A stretch of 64,000 nt of DNA from the NCBI RefSeq assembly GCF_008727715.1, contig NZ_CP044218.1:1612001-1676000 (forward strand). The letters are read 5' to 3'. Positions 21,205-30,746 of the stretch are shown piece by piece. Each line of letters begins with the position of its first letter. Positions within the stretch are counted from its first letter, which is position 1. The notes beneath the pieces were generated by a model. The model ran no database searches. It saw nothing but the letters and a program-made list of their open reading frames with translations, and was not told the DNA's origin. This stretch comes from Mesorhizobium terrae (lineage in GTDB: Bacteria > Pseudomonadota > Alphaproteobacteria > Rhizobiales > Rhizobiaceae). Position numbers and translations under genes: made by a program.

Positions 21205-22002
21205 CTAGTTGGACTGGACCTCGTCGCCATAGACATCGAAGGTGAAGTACTTCTTGGTGATCTCGGCATATTTGCCGTTGGTGCGGATGGCCTTGATGGC
21301 CGTGTTGATCTTGCCCTTCAGCTCGTCGTCGCCCTTGCGCACGCCGGCGCCGACGCCCGGGCCGAGCACTTCGAGATCGGGCGCGACATTGCCCTTCATG
21401 TCGCAGCAGGCCTTGCCCTGGTCCGACTGCAGGAAAGCATCGAGCGCGATCTGGTCGGCCTGGGTGGCGTCGATGCGGCCGGCGGCGAGGTCCTGATTGG
21501 CCTCGTCCTGGGTCTGGTATTCCTTGATCTCGGCCGCGGTCGAGCCGAAATGCTTCTTGGCGTAGGCGGCGTGGATGGTGGACACCTGAACGCCGATCAC
21601 CTTGCCCTTCAGCCCTTCCGGCGTCGCGTCGAACTTCTGGCCCTTGGCGCCGGCGATCGAGGTCGGGGTGTTGTAATATTTGTCGGAGAAGTCGATCTCC
21701 TTCTTGCGCTCGTCGGTGATCGACATCGAGTTCATAATGGTGTCGATCTTCTTGGTCTTGAGGCCGGGGATCAGCCCATCCCACGGAATCGGCGTCAGCA
21801 CGCAATCGAGCTTGGCCTCGGCGCAGATCGCCATGGCGATGTCGACCTCCCAGCCACCCCACTTGCCGGACGCATCCTGCGAGTAGAAGGGCGGATAGGC
21901 TTCAGGCGAGAAGCCGACCTTCACCTGCTCGGCGCTGGCCGCGAAGGTTCCCGCCAGCGCGAGCGCGGCGGCGGCGACTGCGGTCTTGAGAAATGTTTTC
22001 AT
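21205..22002 (-). CDS. Amino acid ABC transporter periplasmic binding protein
   Basis: 265-aa family 3 solute-binding protein. The signal peptide is MKTFLKTAVAAAALALAG with cleavage near residue 24. The mature start VKVGFSPEAYPPFYSQDASG, the WDGLIPGLKTKKID stretch and the TDERKKEIDFSDKYY signature are classical for Lys/Arg/ornithine/His/opine binders. ATG 22002 follows a good ribosome site (GGGAGAACTGG). The ligand cannot be fixed from sequence; neighbouring genes point to arginine-like compounds. Confidence 0.92.
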   Translation of the reverse strand: MKTFLKTAVAAAALALAGTFAASAEQVKVGFSPEAYPPFYSQDASGKWGGWEVDIAMAICAEAKLDCVLTPIPWDGLIPGLKTKKIDTIMNSMSITDERKKEIDFSDKYYNTPTSIAGAKGQKFDATPEGLKGKVIGVQVSTIHAAYAKKHFGSTAAEIKEYQTQDEANQDLAAGRIDATQADQIALDAFLQSDQGKACCDMKGNVAPDLEVLGPGVGAGVRKGDDELKGKINTAIKAIRTNGKYAEITKKYFTFDVYGDEVQSN

Positions 22003-22079
22003 TCCAGTTCTCCCGTTGTTTTTCATGTTCCCAGTATTTTTTTCGTCTTCTCTTTCCGGCATGCCGAGACCCCGAAGGG

Positions 22080-22916
22080 TCATCCAACATTGCGCAGAAA
22101 CTGTTTCAGCCGCTCGGATTTCGGCGCGCCGAACACCTGCTCGGGCGGCCCCTCTTCCTCGACCAGCCCGTTGTGCAGGTAGATGACATGCGTCGCCACC
22201 TCGCGGGCAAACTTCATTTCATGGGTGACGAGCACCATGGTGCGCCCCTCGCGCGCCAGGTCGCCGATCACCTTCAAGACCTCGCCGACCAGTTCGGGGT
22301 CCAGCGCCGAGGTCGGCTCGTCGAACAGCATGACCCTGGGCTGGATGGCGAGCGCCCTGGCGATGGCGGCGCGCTGCTGCTGGCCGCCGGACAGGAAGGC
22401 CGGGTAGACGTCGCGCTTCTCGGCGAGGCCGACGCGGGCCAGCAGCTTTTCGGCCGTGGCGATCGCCTCGTCGCGCCTGACGCCCAGAACATGCACCGGA
22501 ACCTCGATGACGTTCTGCAAGAGCGTCATGTGGCTCCACAGATTGAAGCTCTGGAACACCATGCCGAGCTTGGAGCGAATGCGCTCGATCTGCCGGCGGT
22601 CGGCGGGCACGGTATGGCCATGGCTGTCGGCCTTGAGCTTGATCTCCTCGCCATTGACACGGATGATGCCGCTTGTCGGGTTTTCCAGGCAGTTGATGCA
22701 GCGCAAGAGGGTGGATTTGCCCGAGCCGCTGCCGCCGATGATGGCCACCACCTCGCCGTCGCGCGCCGACAAGGACACGCCTTTCAGCACGTGAAGCTCG
22801 CCGAATTTCTTGTGCAGGTCCTCGACATGAATGGCTTCGGCGGCGCTGTTCAGCACCTTGCCGGACGGAGCGGATGCGGCGCTCGCGACGCTCACCGGCG
22901 ACCCTCTGCGCGACAT
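22080..22916 (-). CDS. Amino acid ABC transporter ATP-binding protein
   Basis: 278-aa ATPase of the HisP/GlnQ group. Walker A is GGSGSGKST, signature LSGGQQQR, Walker B VMLFDEPTSALD and the switch His is in VLVTHEMKF. An N-terminal extension of about 28 residues rich in Ser/Ala precedes the domain. First gene of the transporter operon (ATPase, binding protein, two permeases, Ldh-family enzyme), divergent from the dimethylargininase-like gene. Confidence 0.93.
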   Translation of the reverse strand: MSRRGSPVSVASAASAPSGKVLNSAAEAIHVEDLHKKFGELHVLKGVSLSARDGEVVAIIGGSGSGKSTLLRCINCLENPTSGIIRVNGEEIKLKADSHGHTVPADRRQIERIRSKLGMVFQSFNLWSHMTLLQNVIEVPVHVLGVRRDEAIATAEKLLARVGLAEKRDVYPAFLSGGQQQRAAIARALAIQPRVMLFDEPTSALDPELVGEVLKVIGDLAREGRTMVLVTHEMKFAREVATHVIYLHNGLVEEEGPPEQVFGAPKSERLKQFLRNVG

Positions 22917-23026
22917 TCGACCTCTCGTCGAACAGCTATCCGGCTAATCAACATACGCTGTACTGTCCCGCTCCAGACTTCAGCATGGACCCGGCAGCGC
23001 CGGCCCGTCAATCCTCGCCATTACGG

Positions 23027-23057
23027 CACTTGCGGCCTTGTTACGCAAGTGTATAAA
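23027..23057 (+). promoter_or_regulatory. Promoter with overlapping inverted-repeat operator
   Basis: A -35-like TTGCGG (23030-23035) and -10-like TATAAA (23052-23057) are 16 nt apart, about 50 bp upstream of the dimethylargininase-like gene. A perfect inverted repeat CACTTGCG (23027-23034) / CGCAAGTG (23044-23051) fills the promoter, an arrangement typical of a repressor operator. The TetR protein at 23976 is the obvious candidate; this is inference. Confidence 0.5.
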
Positions 23058-23106
23058 TAGCCTTTCATGAAATTTCTTCGATTTTTTTCAACCTAAAAGG
23101 GCATCG

Positions 23107-23979
23107 ATGAGCGCTTTCGGATCTCAGTCCATGGCGGCGCCGCTGCGGCGCGTGCTGATGCGGTCGGCGGCCAACGCCATGCGCGGCGCCGACAGGGCAG
23201 CCTGGCATTACGGGCCGGGCTTCGACCCGGCGAAAGCGGCCGTGCAGCACGCCGCGCTTGCCGATCTGGTCGCGGCGTCCGGCGCCGAAATCGAATGGGT
23301 CGAGGACCGGGCCGACGGGCTTTCGGACTCGGTGTTCACCCATGATCCATCACTGATGACCGACCGTGGCGCCCTGATCCTGTCGATGGGCAAGGCGTTG
23401 CGCGCCGGAGAACCAGCGCTGCACGAAGAGACCTATACGAAGCTGGGCATTCCGATCCTCGGCCGCGTCGAGGCGCCCGGCCAGGTCGAGGGTGGCGACT
23501 GCGTGTGGGTAGATGCCCGCACCCTGGCCATCGGCCGCGGCGTGCGCACCAACCAGGCCGGTATCCAGCAGGTCTCGAACCTGTTGTCGCCGCTGGGTAT
23601 CGCCGTTTACGGCTTCGACCTGCCGCTGTGGCATGGCGAGGAGGCCTGCCTGCATCTGATGTCGGTGATCAGCCCGCTGGCCGACGATCTTGCGCTGGTC
23701 TATTCGCCGCTGCTGCCGGCGCCGTTCTACCAGATGCTCAGGGAGCGCGGCATTCGGCTGGTCGAAGGCGATGCCGGCGAATTCGCCGCCTCCAACGGCC
23801 TCAGCCTCAATGTCCTGCCGACCAGCCCCGGACAGGTGATCGCCGTCGCCGGCTTCCCCAAGACCAAGGCCGCGATGGAAGCGGCGGGCTGCACGGTGGC
23901 GACCTTCGAGGCCGACGCGCTGTGCATCGCCTGCGAGGGCGGACCGACCTGCCTGACCCGGCCGATCCTGCGGCAATGA
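23107..23979 (+). CDS. Dimethylarginine dimethylaminohydrolase-like amidinohydrolase
   Basis: 290-aa member of the guanidino-group-modifying superfamily (DDAH/arginine deiminase). The acid motif SVFTHDPSLM, the EGGDCVWVD loop, catalytic His in CLHLMSVI (H183) and the C-terminal nucleophile Cys in GGPTCLTRPI (C282) are all in place. DDAH hydrolyses methylarginines to citrulline plus methylamines; close relatives act on arginine. An AAGGG ribosome site sits 5-6 nt before ATG 23107. It overlaps the TetR gene by 4 nt and opens the catabolic arm of the island. Confidence 0.88.
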   Translation: MSAFGSQSMAAPLRRVLMRSAANAMRGADRAAWHYGPGFDPAKAAVQHAALADLVAASGAEIEWVEDRADGLSDSVFTHDPSLMTDRGALILSMGKALRAGEPALHEETYTKLGIPILGRVEAPGQVEGGDCVWVDARTLAIGRGVRTNQAGIQQVSNLLSPLGIAVYGFDLPLWHGEEACLHLMSVISPLADDLALVYSPLLPAPFYQMLRERGIRLVEGDAGEFAASNGLSLNVLPTSPGQVIAVAGFPKTKAAMEAAGCTVATFEADALCIACEGGPTCLTRPILRQ

Positions 23980-24623
23980 ATGCGCCGGTCCGCCGCAAGT
24001 TCCGCCGCGAAGGCGAGGAGCGGCGGCGGCAGGATCTTGTCGAGGCGACCCTGGATTGCGTGGCCGAACGCGGACTGCAAGGGGCCACCTTGCGCGCCAT
24101 CGCGCTGCGCGCCGGCGTCACCGCCGGGCTGATCCGGCATTATTTCCCCAGCAAGGAAGACTTGTTGCAGGCAGCCTACGCGACATTGGTCGGCCGCATG
24201 ACCGAGCAGGCCAAGGCGGCACTTGCCATGGATGGCGCCACGCCGCGCCAGCGGCTTGCAGCCTTCGTCGCCGCCAATCTCGAGGCGCCGATCGTCGACC
24301 AGCGGGTGTTTTCGCTGTGGGCGACCTTCATCGGCCGCGCCAATTCCGACCCGGCGTTGGCCAGCGCGCATCGCGAGGGTTATCTCGGCTTCCGCAACGA
24401 GGTCGAGGCGCTCGTGGCCGAAGTGCTGGCGGCGAAGGGTCGCGCGCCCGACAAGGCCCGCTTGCGCGGCCACGCCATCGCCGTCAATGCCGTCATCGAC
24501 GGCCTGTGGCTCGAAGGCTGCCTTGCCGGCGAGATGTTTTCGGCCGGCGAACTCGCCGCCATCGGCATCAGGACCGTCGAGGCCGAACTGGAACTCGGCC
24601 CGGAGGAGGAGACCAAGACATGA
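23976..24623 (+). CDS. TetR/AcrR family regulator (BetI-like)
   Basis: 215-aa repressor with an N-terminal TetR helix-turn-helix (TLRAIALRAGVTAGLIRHYF, then FPSKEDLL) and a C-terminal ligand domain resembling the BetI group (FSLWATFIGRANSDPALAS). The start ATG 23976 overlaps the stop of the preceding hydrolase gene (ATGA) and its stop overlaps the next start, so it sits inside the operon it probably controls. The ligand is unknown; a guanidino compound is plausible from context. Confidence 0.9.
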   Translation: MNAPVRRKFRREGEERRRQDLVEATLDCVAERGLQGATLRAIALRAGVTAGLIRHYFPSKEDLLQAAYATLVGRMTEQAKAALAMDGATPRQRLAAFVAANLEAPIVDQRVFSLWATFIGRANSDPALASAHREGYLGFRNEVEALVAEVLAAKGRAPDKARLRGHAIAVNAVIDGLWLEGCLAGEMFSAGELAAIGIRTVEAELELGPEEETKT

Positions 24624-26203
24624 CCACCGTTGGCGAAGCGCTCATCGCGCTGCTCGAAGCCCATGGCGTCGACACCGTGTTCGGCATTCCGGGCGTGCAC
24701 ACGGTCGAGCTTTATCGCGGCCTTGCCCGATCTGGCATTCGCCACATCACGCCGCGCCACGAGCAAGGCGCCGGCTTCATGGCCGACGGTTATGCACGCG
24801 CCTCCGGCAGGCCGGGCGTCGCTTTCGTCATCACAGGGCCGGGCCTCACCAACACCATCACCGCCATGGGTCAGGCACGGGCCGATTCAGTGCCGATGCT
24901 GGTCATTTCCGGCGTCAACGCCACGCCGACGCTCGGACGCGGCCTCGGCTACCTGCATGAACTGCCCGACCAGCGCGGCATGATGGCGAAGGTGGCACTG
25001 TTTTCCGAACGCGTCACGGAGCCCGCGCAATTGCCAAGTGTGCTGGCGCGCGCCTTCGACCTGTTCAAGACGGCGCGGCCCGGCCCGGTTCACATCGAAA
25101 TTCCCCTCGACGTGATGGGCCAGCCGGCCGACGGGCTGAAAGCGACCGGGCAGCCGCCACGCACCAAGGCGCTCGATATGGCGGCGATCGAAAAGGCGGC
25201 GGCGTTGGCAACGGCCGCCGCGCGCCCGCTGATCCTGGCCGGCGGCGGCGCCAGGGGTGCCGGCACCCTGCTTCGGCATCTTGCCGAGCGCCTCGACGCG
25301 CCGGTGATCCAGACTGCCAATGCGCGCGGCCTCATGCACGGCCACGCGCTCACCGTTCCCGCCAGCCCGAGCCTGAAGGCGGTGCGCGCGCTGATGGCCG
25401 ACGCCGATTTCGTGCTGGCGGTCGGCACCGAATTCGGCCCGACCGACTATGACATGTACGGCGATGGCGGCTTCGCGGCACCGGCCCAACTGGTGCGCAT
25501 CGACATCGACGCGGACCAGCTCGCCCGCCACCCGGCGACAATCGCCATCGAGGCCGATTGCGCGGAGGCGCTCGCGGCATTGCTGAAGGCAGTGGCACAG
25601 GATGCCGGCGCGGCCACCAAGCAAGGGGCGCCGCGCGCCGCCTCGGCTCGGGCCGCCGCCTTCGCCGAGATCGGCCCGGCCATGCAGGCGCAGGTCGCGG
25701 CCGTGGAGACGATCCGCAACGCGCTGCCAAACGCCATCATCGTCGGCGATTCCACCCAGCCCGTCTATGCGGCCAACCTCTATTACGACCACGACCGGCC
25801 GTCCGGCTGGTTCAATGCCGCGACCGGCTTCGGCGCGCTGGGCTTCGGCCCGCCGGCTGCGATCGGCGCGGCGCTGGCCGTAGCGGACGCCACGGTCGTC
25901 TGCCTCACCGGCGACGGCGGCTTCCAGTTCACCCTGCCCGAGGTCGGCGCGGCGCTCGACGCCGGAACCCCGGTGATCTTCGTGGTCTGGAACAATCGCG
26001 GCTACCGCGAGATCGAGACCTCGATGCGCGATGTCGGTGTCGAACCGGTCGGCGTCTCGCCGGCGCCGCCGGATTTCTGCAAGCTGGCCGAAGCCTACGG
26101 CATCGGCTCGCACCGGCTCGACGGCCCGGCGGGCCTGGCGCAAGCTTTGGGTAAGGCACGCGCGACAAAAAAGCCTTTCCTCATCGAGATTTCGGTTGAG
26201 TGA
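24620..26203 (+). CDS. ThDP-dependent 5-guanidino-2-oxopentanoate decarboxylase (AruI-like)
   Basis: 527-aa thiamine diphosphate enzyme of the acetolactate synthase fold. The PYR-domain glutamate is in TPRHEQGAGFMADGYA and the ThDP motif is GDGGFQFTLPEVGAAL ending in NN about residue 455. The N-terminal FGIPGVHTVELYRGL is characteristic of the AruI group, which decarboxylates 2-ketoarginine in the arginine transaminase pathway. No AruH-like transaminase lies in the window. Four-nt overlap with the TetR gene. The specific substrate remains an inference. Confidence 0.83.
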   Translation: MTTVGEALIALLEAHGVDTVFGIPGVHTVELYRGLARSGIRHITPRHEQGAGFMADGYARASGRPGVAFVITGPGLTNTITAMGQARADSVPMLVISGVNATPTLGRGLGYLHELPDQRGMMAKVALFSERVTEPAQLPSVLARAFDLFKTARPGPVHIEIPLDVMGQPADGLKATGQPPRTKALDMAAIEKAAALATAAARPLILAGGGARGAGTLLRHLAERLDAPVIQTANARGLMHGHALTVPASPSLKAVRALMADADFVLAVGTEFGPTDYDMYGDGGFAAPAQLVRIDIDADQLARHPATIAIEADCAEALAALLKAVAQDAGAATKQGAPRAASARAAAFAEIGPAMQAQVAAVETIRNALPNAIIVGDSTQPVYAANLYYDHDRPSGWFNAATGFGALGFGPPAAIGAALAVADATVVCLTGDGGFQFTLPEVGAALDAGTPVIFVVWNNRGYREIETSMRDVGVEPVGVSPAPPDFCKLAEAYGIGSHRLDGPAGLAQALGKARATKKPFLIEISVE

Positions 26204-26260
26204 TCGCCCGAAAGGCGCGACTTTCCATAATCTTCTTTCCACGAGCAGGAGTTGTCGCGA

Positions 26261-26968
26261 ATGGCGGCTACGCTGGAACAAAAACATGTGGTGGTGACCG
26301 GCGGCACGGGCGCGCTCGGCAGTGCCGTGGTGACGCGGCTGTTGCAGGAAGGCGCGATCTGTCACGTGCCGAACAGCCATGCCGCGGCACCCGCCCATTT
26401 CCCCTTCACCAAGCACGAGCGCGTGCGGCTGGTGAACAATGTCTATCTGGAGGACACCGAGGCCGTCACCGCCTTCTATGCCGGCGTGCCGGACCTGTGG
26501 GCGTCGATCCATCTTGCCGGCGGTTTCGCCATGGCGCCGGTGGAGAAGACCGAATCGGCCGCCTACAACGAGATGATGGACACCAATGCCCGCACCGCCT
26601 TCCTGTGCAGCCGGGCGGCGGTGCGCGCCATGCTTGCCTCCGGCACGGCCGGGCGCATCGTCAATGTCTCGGCGCGGCCCGGGCTTGACCCGAGGCGCGG
26701 CGCCGGCATGGTCGCCTATGCGGCAAGCAAGGCCGCGGTGGCGGCGATGACGGTGGCGCTGGCTGAGGAGCTGAAGGGCAAGGGTATCCTCGTCAACGCG
26801 ATCGCCCCTTCCACGCTCGACACGCCGACCAACCGCGCCGACATGCCCGACGCCGATTTTTCGAAATGGGTGAGCCTGGACGCGGCGGCCGAAACGATCG
26901 TCTATCTCGCCTCGCCCAGCAACGAGGCGATGAACGGCACGCTGGTGCCGCTTTACGGCAAGGCCTAG
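26261..26968 (+). CDS. SDR family oxidoreductase
   Basis: 235-aa classical short-chain dehydrogenase. The cofactor motif is TGGTGALGSAVV, catalytic Ser is in IVNVSARPG and the YxxxK pair is in AYAASKAAVAA. ATG 26261 follows AGGAG at 9 nt; a TTG three codons earlier is less likely. It lies 57 nt behind the AruI-like gene and probably belongs to the same operon. Substrate unknown. Confidence 0.87.
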   Translation: MAATLEQKHVVVTGGTGALGSAVVTRLLQEGAICHVPNSHAAAPAHFPFTKHERVRLVNNVYLEDTEAVTAFYAGVPDLWASIHLAGGFAMAPVEKTESAAYNEMMDTNARTAFLCSRAAVRAMLASGTAGRIVNVSARPGLDPRRGAGMVAYAASKAAVAAMTVALAEELKGKGILVNAIAPSTLDTPTNRADMPDADFSKWVSLDAAAETIVYLASPSNEAMNGTLVPLYGKA

Positions 26969-27006
26969 ATCGGGGTCTCTCCCGACAGTTCGCTGCAGGC
27001 CGCCGG

Positions 27007-27387
27007 TCAACCGGCGTCGGCGGCCTCGTCGATCATGGCCTCGATGTTGTAGCCATTCGGATCGATCACGAAGGCCGCGTAATAGTTCGGCGTATAAGCG
27101 GGGCGCGGTCCCGGCGCGCCGTTGTCAGCCGCTCCGGCTGCCAGTGCCGCCTGATAAAAAGCGTCCACTTGCGCATGGCTTTTGGCGCGGAAAGCGACAT
27201 GCACGCGGGTCAATGGTCCGGGGCTGGCTGCCTGCATGATCTCGAACAGGCCGTCGCCGATGTTGAAGGCCCAGAAGACACCCTCCTCTCCGAAGGAAAG
27301 CTGGTAGCCGAGTGGCACGAAAGCCTTCTCGTAAAACAGCTTGCTCGCGGCGAGGTCGCTGACGGCGACGGTGACATGATCGATCAT
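27007..27387 (-). CDS. VOC family protein (glyoxalase-like)
   Basis: 126-aa vicinal oxygen chelate domain with the typical opening MIDHVTVAVSDLAASKLFYE and a second module ending NGYNIEAMID. Residues fit a metal-binding dioxygenase/glyoxalase fold, but no specific activity can be assigned. Convergent with the SDR gene. ATG 27387 gives the family N-terminus; upstream in-frame sequence is not conserved-looking. Confidence 0.85.
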   Translation of the reverse strand: MIDHVTVAVSDLAASKLFYEKAFVPLGYQLSFGEEGVFWAFNIGDGLFEIMQAASPGPLTRVHVAFRAKSHAQVDAFYQAALAAGAADNGAPGPRPAYTPNYYAAFVIDPNGYNIEAMIDEAADAG

Positions 27388-27486
27388 TGAGAACCACCCC
27401 GGGACAAACACCAGCATGACGCCGGCGGCGGCAATGTCCCCGGACGGTTGACGACTTTCAAGACGGCCCGTTCGGGACAAGACAAC

Positions 27487-27520
27487 AAAAAACCCGCCGG
27501 ATCGCTCCAGCGGGTTCTTT
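27487..27520 (-). terminator. Rho-independent terminator of rpsA
   Basis: On the minus strand the stem AACCCGC / GCGGGTT with an inner GGA/TCC extension and a 4-nt loop is followed by TTTTTTGTTG. It lies about 50 nt past the rpsA stop. Confidence 0.85.
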
Positions 27521-27569
27521 TGTCTCTGTGTCGCGCCGCCGAGAGCGGCGCGGCAATGGTGCGGTCGGC

Positions 27570-29270
27570 TTAGTTGCCGCCCTGCTTCTTCAGCGCGGCA
27601 CCCAGGATGTCGCCCAGCGAAGCGCCGGAGTCGGTCGAGCCGTACTGAGCGACCGCTTCCTTCTCCTCGGCGATTTCCAGCGCCTTGATCGAGACCTGCA
27701 GCTTGCGGGTCTTCTTGTCGAAGGCGATGACGCGGGCGTCGACCTTCTGACCGACGGTGAAGCGCTCGGGGCGCTGCTCGTCACGGTCACGCGACAGGTC
27801 GGAACGCTTGATGAAGGTGTCGATGCCGCTTTCAACAAGCCGCACTTCCAGACCGCCATCCTTCACGCCGGTGACCTCGCAGGTGACGACGGCGTTCTTG
27901 CGCAGTTCGCCCGACGTGGCGGCTTCGCCGGCCGTGTCGCGCTGCAGCTGCTTGACGCCGAGCGAGATGCGCTCCTTGTCGATGTCGACGTCGAGAACCT
28001 GCGCCTTGACCATGTCGCCGCGATTGTACTCTTCGATGACCTGCTCGCCCGGACGGTTCCAGTCGAGATCCGACAGGTGGACCATGCCGTCCACGTCGCC
28101 GTCGAGGCCGATGAACAGACCGAACTCGGTCTTGTTCTTGACTTCGCCTTCCACGGTCGAGCCGACCGGGTGGTTGGCGGCGAAGGCGTGCCACGGGTTC
28201 TCCAGCGTCTGCTTGAGACCGAGCGAGATGCGGCGCTTGGCCGGATCGACCTCGAGCACGACCACGTCGACCTGCTGAGTGGTCGACAGGATCTTGCCGG
28301 GGTGCACGTTCTTCTTGGTCCACGACATTTCCGAAACGTGGATGAGGCCTTCGATGCCCGGCTCCAGCTCGACGAACGCGCCATAGTCGGTGATGTTGGT
28401 GACGGTGCCGGTGATCTTCTTGCCGATCGGGAACTTGGTGCCGATATCCGACCACGGATCCGACTCGAGCTGCTTCATGCCGAGCGAGATACGGTGGGTT
28501 TCCTGGTTGATGCGGATGATCTGCACCTTGACAGTCTGGCCGATGTTGAGGATCTCGGTCGGATGGTTGACGCGGCGCCAGGCCATGTCGGTGACGTGCA
28601 GCAGGCCGTCGATGCCGCCGAGGTCAACGAACGCACCGTAGTCGGTGATGTTCTTGACCACGCCCTCGACAACCTGACCCTCTTCGAGGTTCTGGACGAT
28701 CTCGGAGCGCTGTTCTGCACGGCTCTCTTCGAGAACTGTGCGGCGCGACACGACGATGTTGCCGCGACGGCGATCCATCTTGAGGATCTCGAAGGGCTGC
28801 GGGTTGTGCATGAGCGGGGTGACGTCGCGGATCGGACGGATGTCGACCTGCGAACGCGGCAGGAAGGCAACGGCGCCGTCCAGATCGACGGTGAAGCCAC
28901 CCTTGACCTGGTTGAAGATGACGCCTTCGACGCGCTCGCCCTTGGCGAACTTCTCTTCCAGCTTGACCCAGCTTTCCTCGCGGCGCGCCTTGTCGCGCGA
29001 GAGCATGGCTTCGCCCAGCGCGTTTTCGATGCGCTCGACATAAACTTCGACGGTATCGCCGACCTTGAGGCCGCCTTCCTTGCCCTTGGCGCCGAATTCC
29101 TTCAGTGCCACGCGGCCTTCGACCTTGAGGCCGACGTCGATGATGGCCATGTCCTTTTCAATGGCGGTAACGGTACCGCGCACGACCTGGCCTTCGCCCG
29201 AGTGACCGTCCGAGAACGATTCTTCGAGCATGCTCGCGAAATCGTCGCGAGTGGGAATAGCTTGAGACAT
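27570..29270 (-). CDS. rpsA: 30S ribosomal protein S1
   Basis: 566-aa S1 with six OB-fold S1 repeats, several showing the typical [10 protein letters not shown] / HVSEMSW pattern. The first two repeats bind the ribosome and the rest bind mRNA. Length matches alphaproteobacterial S1. ATG 29270 has AGGAG upstream (TCAGGAGAAAATATG). It follows cmk by 193 nt, the usual cmk-rpsA arrangement, and ends at a clear terminator. Confidence 0.98.
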   Translation of the reverse strand: MSQAIPTRDDFASMLEESFSDGHSGEGQVVRGTVTAIEKDMAIIDVGLKVEGRVALKEFGAKGKEGGLKVGDTVEVYVERIENALGEAMLSRDKARREESWVKLEEKFAKGERVEGVIFNQVKGGFTVDLDGAVAFLPRSQVDIRPIRDVTPLMHNPQPFEILKMDRRRGNIVVSRRTVLEESRAEQRSEIVQNLEEGQVVEGVVKNITDYGAFVDLGGIDGLLHVTDMAWRRVNHPTEILNIGQTVKVQIIRINQETHRISLGMKQLESDPWSDIGTKFPIGKKITGTVTNITDYGAFVELEPGIEGLIHVSEMSWTKKNVHPGKILSTTQQVDVVVLEVDPAKRRISLGLKQTLENPWHAFAANHPVGSTVEGEVKNKTEFGLFIGLDGDVDGMVHLSDLDWNRPGEQVIEEYNRGDMVKAQVLDVDIDKERISLGVKQLQRDTAGEAATSGELRKNAVVTCEVTGVKDGGLEVRLVESGIDTFIKRSDLSRDRDEQRPERFTVGQKVDARVIAFDKKTRKLQVSIKALEIAEEKEAVAQYGSTDSGASLGDILGAALKKQGGN

Positions 29271-29463
29271 ATTTTCTCCTGAAAAGCCTCTCCTGGAGGC
29301 TGGCGCCGTGGGTTAGCGTTGCGATGACCTGCCGACATTCCGGGTCAAGACCCTTGGCCGCGATGAAGCGGCGGTTCGGCGCAGAAGAATGCTGGCAGGC
29401 CGGTTTTGGTCCGATATGGGTATCTTCGCGCCGCAGACAACAGCGATCGGCGAAAAACCCTGA

Positions 29464-30114
29464 TCAGGCCTCGTCTCTCTTGGCCAGGACGTCGTCAACG
29501 ATCGCCTTGGCCGCCAGAAACGCGGCTTCTATATCCATTTGCGAGGTATCAAGCAAGTGCGCGTCGGCGGCAGGCTTCAAAGGCGAGTCGGCGCGGCCCA
29601 TGTCGCGCTCGTCGCGGCGTTGGATATCGGCAAGGATCGCGGCGAAATCGGCCGATCCGCCATTTTCCTCGATTTCGGCCAGGCGCCGCCCGGCACGAAC
29701 CTCGGCGCTGGCCGTCACATAGAGCTTCACGGCGGCGTCGGGGCACACCACGGTGCCGATGTCGCGGCCGTCGAGCACCGCCCCGGAAGACTGGGTTGCG
29801 AAGGCGCGCTGCTTGTCGACGAGGATCCTGCGCACCTCGGGAATGACCGCGACCCTGGACGCGGCCTCGCCGACGGCGTGCGCCGACAGGATGCGCTTGT
29901 CGAGCCCCGACAGTTCGACCAGCCGCGCCGCCTCGATGGCATGCGGCTCATCGCCCAGCGGCCAGCCTTTCGTCAGAAGCATATGCGCGACGGCGCGATA
30001 GGTGAGGCCGGTGTCGAGATGCGGCAGGTGGTAATAGTCGGCCAGCCGGCGGGCCAACGTGCCCTTGCCCGCGCCTGCCGGGCCGTCGATGGCGATGGTG
30101 AGAGGGTTTGGCAT
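29464..30114 (-). CDS. cmk: Cytidylate kinase
   Basis: 216-aa P-loop nucleoside monophosphate kinase phosphorylating CMP/dCMP. P-loop GPAGAGKGT near the N-terminus, then [11 protein letters not shown], the [15 protein letters not shown]-binding segment and the [17 protein letters not shown] lid, all typical of Cmk. Start ATG 30114 gives [11 protein letters not shown]; the frame stays open for 16 upstream codons that look non-coding. Followed by rpsA. Confidence 0.96.
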   Translation of the reverse strand: MPNPLTIAIDGPAGAGKGTLARRLADYYHLPHLDTGLTYRAVAHMLLTKGWPLGDEPHAIEAARLVELSGLDKRILSAHAVGEAASRVAVIPEVRRILVDKQRAFATQSSGAVLDGRDIGTVVCPDAAVKLYVTASAEVRAGRRLAEIEENGGSADFAAILADIQRRDERDMGRADSPLKPAADAHLLDTSQMDIEAAFLAAKAIVDDVLAKRDEA

Positions 30115-30322
30115 GGTCCTGCTTGAAGCCGAGACGGAGACGGAAGGCAAGGGTGTCTTCACTTGCCGTCACGCATTCGCGTCACAGGCGCATGGGAGGC
30201 CGCTTCGCCCGGCGGCGCACTATTTCGTGAACGGCAGGCCAGAAACATTCGTTTGTTTGTCCCCGTACTCACAAATGAGGCCTGCACAAGCCGGCCTCTT
30301 CAACCCTACGGGAGGACTTAGC

Positions 30323-30598
30323 GTGACGAAGAAAATTCTTTGCCTTTGTGCGTTGGCGGCCTCGATCCTCGCCGGCCCGGCCTTTGCCGGAGCCCTCGAT
30401 GAACCGGCTGTGATGACGCCGTTTTTCACCGATAGCGGCATGAAGACCATGAAGCCCAAGGACGACATGATGAAAGCCTGGCAGGCTATGTCCAAGGACG
30501 ATCAGGGCCGGATGACGAAGGAGTGCCAGGATGCGGCCATGAGCAAGCCCCATGCCGAATTCTGCGCCGACGTGATGCAGTTCGCCGGCCACAAATAG
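30323..30598 (+). CDS. Small exported protein of unknown function
   Basis: 91 aa from a GTG start with a strong ribosome site (GGGAGGACTTA). The N-terminus is a clear signal peptide (MTKKILCLCALAASILAG, cleavage after PAFA near residue 22). The mature part is about 68 residues, lysine- and methionine-rich, with two cysteines (CQDAAMSKPHAEFC) that could pair in the periplasm. I do not recognise a named family. A very stable hairpin (30619-30645) follows. Confidence 0.75.
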   Translation: MTKKILCLCALAASILAGPAFAGALDEPAVMTPFFTDSGMKTMKPKDDMMKAWQAMSKDDQGRMTKECQDAAMSKPHAEFCADVMQFAGHK

Positions 30599-30618
30599 CC
30601 GGCAACCCTACGACACTA

Positions 30619-30645
30619 CCCCGCCCCGGCTCAGCCGGGGCGGGG
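30619..30645. terminator. GC-rich hairpin, possible convergent terminator
   Basis: Perfect 12-bp stem CCCCGCCCCGGC / GCCGGGGCGGGG with loop TCA, 20 nt after the small exported protein gene. No T run follows on either strand, so termination is uncertain, but the position between convergent genes fits. Confidence 0.45.
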
Positions 30646-30746
30646 CAGGCCCCCAGGCCCATCGGCATCGGCGGCGCCGATTTCGGCCATGTGCAACATA
30701 AGAGGCGGCCGATCGAACCGTTCGACTGGGCCGGTCGCCGCTGCGA

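Noticed and set aside
23505..24623. A 372-aa protein starting inside the dimethylargininase-like gene
   Set aside because: Only the last 215 residues form a protein domain (TetR). The upstream part is an out-of-frame shadow; ATG 23976 is the real start.
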